Source: Porphyridium purpureum
Taxonomy: Eukaryota > Rhodophyta > Bangiophyceae > Porphyridiales > Porphyridiaceae
NCBI GenBank assembly: GCA_008690995.1
Contig: VRMN01000004.1
Coordinates: 1,178,001-1,242,000 of the forward strand
Length of the DNA stretch: 64,000 nt
Direction: 5' to 3'
This document shows, in pieces, positions 39,179 through 46,922 of this stretch. A program made the translations under genes and the position numbers. How positions within the stretch are numbered: position 1 is the stretch's first letter; each line of letters starts with the position of its first letter. The notes below the pieces were generated by a model. That model searched no databases and was not told the origin of the DNA. It worked only from the letters and a program-made list of their open reading frames with translations.

Positions 39179-40780
39179 ATGATAAACACGTTGAGCCAAT
39201 CCAGCAAGCCGTGCAGCTACTTTCAGCGCGGCCAATGCAAGTTTGGCGATCGCTGCAGGTTCTCGCACCAGACGGGGAGTGCGCCGTTTGATAATGCGGC
39301 ATCCGTATCGTCAATGTTCGGCTCCTCTGCCGGCGGCGCGTCGTTCGGAGGAGGTGCCGCTGTCCGTAGTTCTTCGTTCGGAACAGGTGCCGGAGTTGGT
39401 AGTTCGCCGTTCGGAGCAAGTGCCGCAGTTGGCAATTCGCCGTTCGGAGGAGGTGCCGCAGTCGGCAACGTGCCGTTTGGAGGAGGCACGGCCGCGGGTA
39501 GTACACCTTTTGGTGCTAATGGGGCTACGCCAGCGTTCGGAACTTCTGCCGCACCATTTGGCGGCGGCAGTGCGACGTTTGGCACGACTACTGCAGGTGC
39601 ATCCTCCACTCCGTTCGGCAACGCTGCCAATTTCTTTGGGTCTTCCGCTTTAGGCGCTCCGACGACTTTTGCGAATAAGTTCAACACGGGCCAGCCTGCA
39701 TTCGGCGATGCGCAACAGAGGAAGAACTTCTCAATGGGGGAAGTTATGCAAGGGAAATCCATGCCGGACAAGACATCCGCATCGGCTCTGGGATTCGGCG
39801 TAGGAGTGGGATCACAATCGCCAACTGGACCTTTCTCCAATCTGAGCACGTCCCCAGTTGCTGCGCAATCTTTTGCAGGTGGCATCGCCACGGCAACGTC
39901 GATTGCTGGCGGGTTTGGTGGCGCACTGCAAAGTGCTGTGGCGAGCTCCTCTCCGATTGGAGCAACTTCGTTTGGACAGCCCACAGTAACGGGCACCTCA
40001 CCTACCACGTTGGCGGCAGCCGAACCGACCATGGCATCGAACGCCCAAAGGCCTTTGACAGACCCCTTCGGGAAAAGCTCTACGCTGGCACCGGATCCTC
40101 TTGAAAAGCCCGGTGGGTTATTTCCTGCCAGTGGTGTCGCTTTGCTATCGACGTCTGCAAATGCTTCGTCATCTGCGGCGAGTGCAGCCGAAATTCAAGG
40201 CGACTTTGTGACAAATCTCGACTTTCCGTCATGGAGCCTGACGTGCTACGGACCAGAAAAGAAAGAGTGCTTGGTAGCAGGTGAAAAGAGCGCCGAAGAA
40301 GTGAGGTGGAACCATGCTCAACGAAAGGTGTCAGGAAGTGCAGTATCTACTGACGACGAGAACACAGAAATGCTCACGCATCTGACCAAGTTTATCGATC
40401 TACTTGGAGGACATGGCATCAATGTACAGGAAACCAATGTGTTCCGCCGCGCGCGCGAGCTGAACCCTCTCTTTTCTTCATCCGCTCATGTGCAACCTAC
40501 GGGGCCTTCCGCAAGCGGTTCTTTGCAAGCGGCGACTACTATGGTTACGCAGCACAAATCGCAGCCTCCGAATCCGTGGAAGCAGACTGCCCGCTCACAA
40601 GCCGCTAGGTCGGGTTCGCAGGTCTCCGAAGGCAATGATAAAGTAGCAGGCACTCGCGAAAAGTCAACACAAAATGCGCCATTGACCTTGTCGGCTGCCG
40701 ACATGCGCGAGTACCAGGCAGCAAACTTCACATTCCAGCAGGTGCCAGAGGCACCGCCGCCGCCAGAAATGTGCAAATAG
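39179..40780 (+). CDS. NUP42: Nucleoporin NUP42-like: CCCH zinc finger plus FG repeats
   Basis: 533 residues from the ATG at 39179 (the frame opens on GTG at 39152). A single CCCH finger lies at 12-30 (Cys12, Cys20, Cys26, His30: C-x7-C-x5-C-x3-H), followed by a long Gly/Ala/Ser-rich region with a dozen or so FG dipeptides, many in a GGG-x-x-x-G-x-S-P-F-G setting. The C-terminal ~200 residues are less repetitive and end in YQAANFTFQQVPEAPPPPE. This order (CCCH, FG, short C-terminal helix) is that of NUP42/NUPL2/Rip1, which binds Gle1 at the cytoplasmic face of the nuclear pore and helps mRNA export. The Gle1-binding end is inferred only by position. Confidence 0.82.
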   Translation: MINTLSQSSKPCSYFQRGQCKFGDRCRFSHQTGSAPFDNAASVSSMFGSSAGGASFGGGAAVRSSSFGTGAGVGSSPFGASAAVGNSPFGGGAAVGNVPFGGGTAAGSTPFGANGATPAFGTSAAPFGGGSATFGTTTAGASSTPFGNAANFFGSSALGAPTTFANKFNTGQPAFGDAQQRKNFSMGEVMQGKSMPDKTSASALGFGVGVGSQSPTGPFSNLSTSPVAAQSFAGGIATATSIAGGFGGALQSAVASSSPIGATSFGQPTVTGTSPTTLAAAEPTMASNAQRPLTDPFGKSSTLAPDPLEKPGGLFPASGVALLSTSANASSSAASAAEIQGDFVTNLDFPSWSLTCYGPEKKECLVAGEKSAEEVRWNHAQRKVSGSAVSTDDENTEMLTHLTKFIDLLGGHGINVQETNVFRRARELNPLFSSSAHVQPTGPSASGSLQAATTMVTQHKSQPPNPWKQTARSQAARSGSQVSEGNDKVAGTREKSTQNAPLTLSAADMREYQAANFTFQQVPEAPPPPEMCK

Positions 40781-40849
40781 TAGGTGCTTTACTGCCTGGG
40801 AATTCCGCCTATTAACTAAAGAGTGTTCTCGACGCAAAAGGTAACTTTT

Positions 40850-41986
40850 TCAGAGCCATGGGTCTAGCGTCACCTTGACGGAGCCATCACTGGATGAATT
40901 GACCATGTGGATGCCATCAACCACCTTGTCTAGAGGAAGAACATGTGTTACAATACTTTCGATCGGTACTTTGCCCGAAGATAATGTCTCAATAGCCTTC
41001 GCATACCCTTCGTTCCCGCTGCAATGTGCACCGAGCAGGTCGAGCTCAAGAGTATCACTGATCTCGCTCCAGTCTGTAGTCACCGCCTCCTTAAATACCG
41101 AGTATTCCACGAACCGGCCGCGTTTCCGGACCATTTTGAGCCCTTGTGTGACACTTGCTGGCGAGCCTGTCGCCTCAAGGTATACATCGCATCCGTATCC
41201 ACCTGTGCGGTCTTTCACGAGTTGGACCACATCATCTTTCCTTGGATTAAGCACCATGCTCGCGCCACACAACTGAGCGAGACGGAGCCGCTCGTCAATG
41301 CAGTCCAATGCAATAATTTCCGCAGGGCACTTCGAAATGGCCAAGTAACAGATCATACCAAGCCCAATGGCGCCGCATCCACTCACCACCACTACATCGT
41401 CGCTTTCTACTTGCGCGCGTTCCACGCCGTGCACGCCACAGCTGAGTGGCTCGATGTACACAGCCTCATCCACGCTCATCTTCTCCGGAATTTTGTAAAC
41501 GAGCGCGTTCGCCGGGAAAATCATGTATTCGGCCATAGCACCGTTCACACATGTCTTGAAGCCAAAAATGGCGTGCGGGAGACACAGGTGTCTCAAATTT
41601 TTCTGGCAGTACAGGCAGTTGTTGCACGGCACAACCTGCTCTGCAATCACACGATCACCGACGCTGAGCTCATGCCCTGTCCGGAATGCGCTGCGTCGCT
41701 TGACCGGCGGCGGACCGAACGCGACGATCTCCCCCACAAATTCGTGACCAGGTATGACTGGCGTCTCCACGTACGCCTTTTGCGCCGAGTCCGGGCAGCC
41801 CCAGAACCGCGCCGCGCCCTCAAAGCATTTCGCGTCGCCTGCGCAAATCCCACAGCGAAGCACCTTGACCAAAATCTCATCCCGACCGGGTTCTGGAATA
41901 GGGACATTCTCGACAACATAATCACGGACGCCGCGGCACACCACCGCTCGCATTGTACGCCCTTGCTCCTCTCTCGGCGCCGCCAT
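40850..41986 (-). CDS. Zinc-dependent medium-chain dehydrogenase, polyol (erythritol/threitol) dehydrogenase-like
   Basis: 378 residues from the ATG at 41986 (good context); other in-frame ATGs lie at 42040 and 41953. The GroES-like half has the catalytic Cys (VLRCGICAGDAKCF), GHEFVGEIV with the zinc-ligand His, and a structural-zinc set of four Cys (VVPCNNCLYCQKNLRHLC). The Rossmann half has GCGAIGLGMICYLA and ends the coenzyme strand at IALDCIDERLRLA, an Asp that usually favours NAD. YGCDVYLEATGSPASVTQGL and RKRGRFVEYSVF resemble bacterial erythritol/threitol dehydrogenases more than sorbitol dehydrogenase. The exact polyol is unknown. GTACAGT (ACTGTAC at 42082) lies ~96 bp upstream. Confidence 0.88.
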   Translation of the reverse strand: MAAPREEQGRTMRAVVCRGVRDYVVENVPIPEPGRDEILVKVLRCGICAGDAKCFEGAARFWGCPDSAQKAYVETPVIPGHEFVGEIVAFGPPPVKRRSAFRTGHELSVGDRVIAEQVVPCNNCLYCQKNLRHLCLPHAIFGFKTCVNGAMAEYMIFPANALVYKIPEKMSVDEAVYIEPLSCGVHGVERAQVESDDVVVVSGCGAIGLGMICYLAISKCPAEIIALDCIDERLRLAQLCGASMVLNPRKDDVVQLVKDRTGGYGCDVYLEATGSPASVTQGLKMVRKRGRFVEYSVFKEAVTTDWSEISDTLELDLLGAHCSGNEGYAKAIETLSSGKVPIESIVTHVLPLDKVVDGIHMVNSSSDGSVKVTLDPWL

Positions 41987-42639
41987 TCTATCCGCACGCA
42001 GCTCTCCTTCCTTGCCTCCCTCCGTCCTTTCTCCCCACATCCTATATCTCTCCACCAAAATCCAACCCACCTTTCAACCACACTGTACTCCAAGCTGTAC
42101 ACGTCGGTGTTTTCCAAAGATGACATCCCATCCTTTATCATCAATAAGAATATATAATGATGTCTTCAACATTAAAGATGCCAAAATGCACGTACAGGAT
42201 GACTTGATGCGATTTAAAGATGTCAATATTATTCCAGAATGAAATGTTTGACGTGAGGATGACAGAACAGTTTAAAGATGACAAGCAGCTTGATTTTTGC
42301 GCGCGCGAGTCGCGAGCGCAGTGGCCAGTGGCGGCAGCGTGGCGGGGGAAGGAGAGAGAGAGAGAGAAGGAGAGGGAGAAGGCGCGGTGGCACATACACA
42401 CACACACACACACGCACGTGCTTTGGTTGTGAGAGAGACGACGCGGAAGGTGCAGTGACAAGAGGCTGAGTCGGGAAACGGGGCTCAACGCCACGCGGTG
42501 GAGGAGATTAGAGCTCGAGGGTTGCCGCCGGGGAGCTTAGTTGTCTGTGTTTGTGTAGCAAGGTGCGTGGCGTGAACGTCGCGACTGAAACGGGGGAAAG
42601 AGGGTTTGGGCGGAAGGGGAGAAGTCTGTAGTGGGTGAT
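41987..42639. promoter_or_regulatory. Divergent promoter with AAAGATGNC array and GA/CA tracts
   Basis: 653 bp between the polyol dehydrogenase (minus) and TUP1-like gene (plus). ACTGTAC is at 42082-42088. An AT-rich stretch at ~42116-42290 carries four AAAGATGNC copies at 42116, 42174, 42216 and 42274. A GA tract (42351-42380) and CA tract (42391-42413) follow in the TUP1-like leader. Confidence 0.5.
42351..42413. repeat. GA tract followed by CA tract
   Basis: (GA)n at about 42351-42380 and (CA)n at about 42391-42413, separated by GCGCGGTGG. Confidence 0.9.
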
Positions 42640-44805
42640 ATGCAGGGGGTCGGGTATGGAGGGGGTGGCCCGGGACCGGATGGAGATGGCGGCCGCACGT
42701 CAGCAATGGCGTCCATGGCGCGGTTAAACCGATGTGCGGAGTTGACTGAGCAGATTCGTGGCGAAATCGGAAACGCGGCGAAGGCCATGGAGAACAGCGC
42801 GGTGGGCAACGGGGATCTGGTTCAGAAGATGGATGAGCAAATGTGGGAGATCAACGCCATTGAGCGTGCCGTGTTTGAGCTCGAGAAGCGCAACCAGCAG
42901 ATGCGCGATCAGTATGAAAATGAACTTCACAGACTCAGGATGGAGCTGATGGCGCAGCAGCAGCAAAGTGGGGCGGGAATGCCATCCTATCCGCAACAGC
43001 AACAGCAGCCCTCTGGGCAACAACAGCAGATTAGTCAGCAGATGCAGGGCATGGGCAGTCGAGCTGGTGGCGCAATGCAGTCAGCACCGGCTGGTATGGA
43101 TGAAGAGGTTGCTACAAAGGGTGGTGCATCAAAACAAACTGGAGGCCTGAACTCGCAGCAGCAGCAGCAGACTCCAGACAAGGCGATGAGTGGCGGCTTT
43201 AGGGGTCAAGATAACCGAGGCGGCGTATTTATGTCGGGTGGGGGGCCTTCCAGCGCACCCGGAGGAGGGGCCGCTTTTGTGGCGAATCGTCAGGGCTTTA
43301 ACGGGAGCAGTGCCATGCAACTGCAGATGAGTGGTGGTGAAGGCGGCGCACCTGCACAGATCGGAATGGATACGGGCATGTCTGGGATGAGGGCGGGCTC
43401 GACTGGAAACCTCAACATGATGGCACCGCAACAAAGTGGCGGCAGTGCCGTAAATCCCATGTACATGGGAGGAAGCGGGATGCTTGGGATGGGAGCGTCA
43501 AACGCGGAAATGATGGGTCTTCATCCCTCGATGCAACGATACGATCCGCTGCGGCCTGAAAGCGGCGTAGGAGGCCCTTTGCATCATGCAGGCGGCGACC
43601 CGTCAGCGGTGGGCCGTCCCGTAGGGTTTGGTCCTGGGCCCGCCGGCGCAGGAGGCGGAATGGCCAGCGATCAGCAAGCACAGCAGCAACAGCCAGTCGG
43701 GGGATTCGGAGACGTGAACCACGACGCAGCACTTCGCGACAGTGGCGTGGTACAGGACGAAGACTACGTGGTTTACCGTGGGCGCACATCAAATGGTGTG
43801 TTAGTGAATCTGAACATCAAACTACAAAACACCATCCCACACGAATCCGTGGTGTGCTGCGTTCGGTACAGCTGGAATGGGCAGTACATTGCGACGGGCT
43901 CGAATCGGTACGCGATGATGTTTGACGCGGCAACTGGAGGACACGTCGCAACTTTTGGGAACACAGACGATGCCAATATTGGCGGAGGTGGTGATGTCGC
44001 ACCTCCCGGCAGTGATGGTGGACCTGATTCGGCATCTACCGAGAATTATTTCCGCGCAGTATGCTTCTCGCCCGATGGAAAGTATTTGGTAACCGGATCC
44101 GAGGATCGGGCCGTTCGCATTTGGGACATTCGGTCGCGCACAGTGAAGCATCGGCTGGTGGGCCACGCTACTGATATTTACTCGGTCGAAACAAGCCCCG
44201 ATGGGCGCTTTATTGTGAGCGGCAGCGGCGACAGGAATACCATTCTGTGGAGCCTGCAGTCTGGCCACAAGCTGCGCACACTCGAAGATACTGAGTTTTG
44301 TCCAGCCGATGGTATCACCTCCGTTTCTATATCGCCAACTAGCAGCCATGTGGCGGCAGGCTCGTTGGACAAGATTGTTCGCGTTTGGGACGTCGAAACC
44401 GGTCGCATTGTTCGATGCTTTGATGGGCACCGAGAGTCGGTTTACGCCGTGGCGTTTTCGCCCGATGGCCGCATGTTGCTCTCGGGCTCGCTAGACAAGA
44501 CGCTGAAGCTCTGGGATTTGTCCGCCACGCAGCAGTCAAACCAGTGTGTCACATTTACGGGGCATAAGGATTTTGTGCTTTCGGTATGCTTCAGTCCGAA
44601 TGGTCGCTGGTTGATCAGCGGAGGCAAGGACCGTACCATCCAGTTTTGGGACCCGCGCAATCCGTCCATGGCGCTGATGCTCCAAGGTCACCGCAATGCG
44701 GTCACCAGTTTGGCCCATTCTCCGTCCACCAAGTCCCTCGCGAGCGGATCGGGTGATTTGCGCGTGCGCACGTGGATCTACAATTCCAATCCAGTAAAGA
44801 CATAA
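42640..44805 (+). CDS. TUP1: TUP1-like WD40 transcriptional corepressor
   Basis: 721 residues from the ATG at 42640 (GTG upstream not used). Residues ~25-110 form a helical region typical of the Tup1 tetramerisation domain: ARLNRCAELTEQIRGEIGNA, then INAIERAVFELEKRNQQMRD and YENELHRLRME. A Gln/Gly/Met-rich disordered linker (~110-370) follows. The C-terminal half has seven WD40 repeats, e.g. VCFSPDGKYLVTGSEDRAVR, FSPDGRMLLSGSLDKTLKLW and FSPNGRWLISGGKDRTIQFW. Tup1/Groucho proteins are recruited by DNA-binding repressors and interact with histones. Start of repeats: after a DYVVYRGRTSNGVL segment close to what fungal Tup1 has before its propeller. Confidence 0.92.
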   Translation: MQGVGYGGGGPGPDGDGGRTSAMASMARLNRCAELTEQIRGEIGNAAKAMENSAVGNGDLVQKMDEQMWEINAIERAVFELEKRNQQMRDQYENELHRLRMELMAQQQQSGAGMPSYPQQQQQPSGQQQQISQQMQGMGSRAGGAMQSAPAGMDEEVATKGGASKQTGGLNSQQQQQTPDKAMSGGFRGQDNRGGVFMSGGGPSSAPGGGAAFVANRQGFNGSSAMQLQMSGGEGGAPAQIGMDTGMSGMRAGSTGNLNMMAPQQSGGSAVNPMYMGGSGMLGMGASNAEMMGLHPSMQRYDPLRPESGVGGPLHHAGGDPSAVGRPVGFGPGPAGAGGGMASDQQAQQQQPVGGFGDVNHDAALRDSGVVQDEDYVVYRGRTSNGVLVNLNIKLQNTIPHESVVCCVRYSWNGQYIATGSNRYAMMFDAATGGHVATFGNTDDANIGGGGDVAPPGSDGGPDSASTENYFRAVCFSPDGKYLVTGSEDRAVRIWDIRSRTVKHRLVGHATDIYSVETSPDGRFIVSGSGDRNTILWSLQSGHKLRTLEDTEFCPADGITSVSISPTSSHVAAGSLDKIVRVWDVETGRIVRCFDGHRESVYAVAFSPDGRMLLSGSLDKTLKLWDLSATQQSNQCVTFTGHKDFVLSVCFSPNGRWLISGGKDRTIQFWDPRNPSMALMLQGHRNAVTSLAHSPSTKSLASGSGDLRVRTWIYNSNPVKT

Positions 44806-44925
44806 CTGCGTCGGCGCCTTTGGCCCGCGCGGAGGTAATGTGATTCTGCAAGGGGAGTGACACTTGGGCGTGCGGCGTCGCCAGCGCACGACTCTTTTAT
44901 TGGTGAGCTGGTCTGCGATATCCTT
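44806..44925. other. Short convergent 3' region
   Basis: 120 bp between the convergent stops of TUP1-like and DUF4336 genes. Nothing distinctive. Confidence 0.3.
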
Positions 44926-46248
44926 CTATGAGATATCACTTGGCGTCAGTCCTATGTTTCTCAAAAGTCTTTCCAGCCCAGACAGGATCTCGAAATCTTT
45001 CTCAGGCAGCTTGACGGTCTCTTCTTTGCCCAGTACAAAGGCGAAGGCGTCCAGCCAGTCCTTCGGTGATGCGGCGATGGGCGCTGCGAAGTGCGCTGGG
45101 ATAATCGACGTGAACTGCCATGCAGTGGCCACATCAAGAACAAACTCTCGCAAGGGGCCTGTGATGCGAGAGTAGACGAGCTTTCGTACAACCGGGGAAA
45201 CAACCAAACGACCGGCCAGCGCATCAAAAGAGCCTCGAGGGTTCAGCAGGTCGTACGGTCCAAAGTAGGTGGAGAGAAGCGCCATGCGCATCCAGCCCAA
45301 CTCCAGGCTCGGTTCAGGAAAATCCTCCGGCCTCGGCGGCTTCTCGACCGAACCCGTGCGAAATGACGAGTAGAATCGGTCGCTAGCGCCTTGCAACAAC
45401 GAATTCCGGTCAATAACCTCTGGCGGGCTTCGAGGAATGTGCACGACGGCGTCTGTCACAATCAAGGTCTTGGACGGCTTGTGGAAAAATGCGGCTTCCG
45501 AGTAGGGCGCGATTCCGAGCGTGGCAGGGCCAATTACCTTTTGCTCAATTTCGTCTGCCCACGGAGTCGAGCGGTCATCATTCCGCAGCTCGCCGTCTGC
45601 AAAGATACCGAAAAATGCGTTTGGAAGATTGATAGGCCAGCTCCAGCACTTGACGGTGTAAACCTTTGCGTCGGGGAACTTGCGCGAAAATGGAGCTGCA
45701 TAAATTTTGTGCTCGTACGCGTATGTACCCAAGATAATGAATTCAACGTCTCCTCCAAGTTCCTTGACAAGATTCACGCACTCCTCTGTTGGCGCAATGG
45801 GGCTGTGCACCCATAGGCCACCCGATTGCAAGCGGATTACGGTCATGACAATATTGACTGCGACAAAGGTGAACCCAAGTCCGTGCTCCTGCTCGAATGT
45901 CCACATGGTGCCCGGGATGACCTCCTTTCGCATTGTCCTTCTCTTGAAAAACGGGCGCAGCGGGAACGGAAACCCAGTGAAGTTTACGTACCATTGTGAG
46001 CCGCGTTGCTGCAGCTTCTGCATTTGCTCTGTCGCCTGACCATCCTGCCGCGGCTCCTTCACATCCATCTGAATCCCGACACGGCTTCTTACACGGCCGG
46101 AGCCCACGCAAAGACCACCAGTACCACCACTAGCCGTTCCATGTCCACCTGATCGTTTCCAGCGCGGCAGCGGCGGCTTCTCACGCACGCCTGTTCTCCT
46201 ACTCGGCGGCGCTGCCGCGGCACCCACAAACGCAAACATCATTCTCAT
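44926..46248 (-). CDS. DUF4336 family protein (metallo-beta-lactamase-like fold), probably plastid-targeted
   Basis: 440 residues from the ATG at 46248 (GTG upstream not used). The first ~65 residues are Arg/Pro/Gly-rich, resembling an organelle leader. The body shows TMWTFEQEHGLGFTFVAVNI, IRLQSGGLWVHSPIAPTEEC, VEFIILGTYAYEHKIYAAPF and SEAAFFHKPSKTLIVTDAVV, which match DUF4336, a family of cyanobacteria, plastids and some bacteria. The strand pattern resembles a metallo-beta-lactamase, but the HxHxDH metal site is not evident; EH in the AYEHKIY segment sits where it would be. No reaction is established. Confidence 0.8.
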   Translation of the reverse strand: MRMMFAFVGAAAAPPSRRTGVREKPPLPRWKRSGGHGTASGGTGGLCVGSGRVRSRVGIQMDVKEPRQDGQATEQMQKLQQRGSQWYVNFTGFPFPLRPFFKRRTMRKEVIPGTMWTFEQEHGLGFTFVAVNIVMTVIRLQSGGLWVHSPIAPTEECVNLVKELGGDVEFIILGTYAYEHKIYAAPFSRKFPDAKVYTVKCWSWPINLPNAFFGIFADGELRNDDRSTPWADEIEQKVIGPATLGIAPYSEAAFFHKPSKTLIVTDAVVHIPRSPPEVIDRNSLLQGASDRFYSSFRTGSVEKPPRPEDFPEPSLELGWMRMALLSTYFGPYDLLNPRGSFDALAGRLVVSPVVRKLVYSRITGPLREFVLDVATAWQFTSIIPAHFAAPIAASPKDWLDAFAFVLGKEETVKLPEKDFEILSGLERLLRNIGLTPSDIS

Positions 46249-46922
46249 ACAAATCTTCACCAGCAGCAGCACCACCTTTATTACACATCCACGATGCTCT
46301 GGAACCAGGACGGCTCATCACCATTCCAGTTCGCCCCGCCACGCCGCGCGTCCTTCCATCACGAGTCATCCAACCACCACGAACAAGCTCCAACTTGCGC
46401 CTCGCTTCTATTCCGCTGCGTCAGTTTCACTCTCCGCCACAAAATCACAACCAGGTCACAGGAGGTACAGCCGAGTCAGCTCAACATCGAAAAGGGTACA
46501 GTGGATGTTTACGTGAACGGACTGTACACAGAAGTACTGTGTGGCATATTGCGCAGCGCCGATCTGAACGGCCAAACGCAAACGCCAGGTTCTCACACCA
46601 CCCGAGGTAGAAGCAGATCGCTGACTCGAACTGGTTCTCGCTCCGCACTAACGCAGAAGGACAACAGCGACCACGCTTCACGCGGGACTCCATCTATCCA
46701 CGAACCTGGTCTCGCCAGGCTTCTGCCAGAGCGACCGACAGTCATGTCCAACCGTCGCACGTTTCAGCCACGTTTCGTGTGGTGGCGCGCCGGTTACGCA
46801 GTAGCCGTTAAACCGTGAACCATTACGCCGCTCGGTCAACGTCACTGTACTCAAACTGTACCGGATATTTAAACATTTGAAACGCGCCTGGTGCGCGAGG
46901 ACGGGCGCGAGAGCGCGTGTGC
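46249..46922. promoter_or_regulatory. 674-bp divergent intergenic region with four GTACAGT/ACTGTAC heptamers
   Basis: Between DUF4336 (minus) and the CBS-PB1 gene (plus). GTACAGT at 46496-46502; ACTGTAC at 46521-46527, 46844-46850 and 46855-46861, the last two only ~65-80 bp before the CBS-PB1 ATG. CCGTTAAACCGTG lies near 46804. A 174-codon frame at 46294-46818 lacks family features and is not called. Confidence 0.45.

Noticed and set aside
42157-42260. Possible C/D-box small RNA, from the TGATG-like repeats
   Set aside because: No proper box C (RTGATGA) with a paired box D (CTGA) and terminal stem; better described as a motif array.
46294-46818. 174-codon ATG frame between DUF4336 and CBS-PB1 genes
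   Set aside because: No domain, Ser/Thr/Arg-rich, and spans several GTACAGT heptamers typical of promoter DNA.
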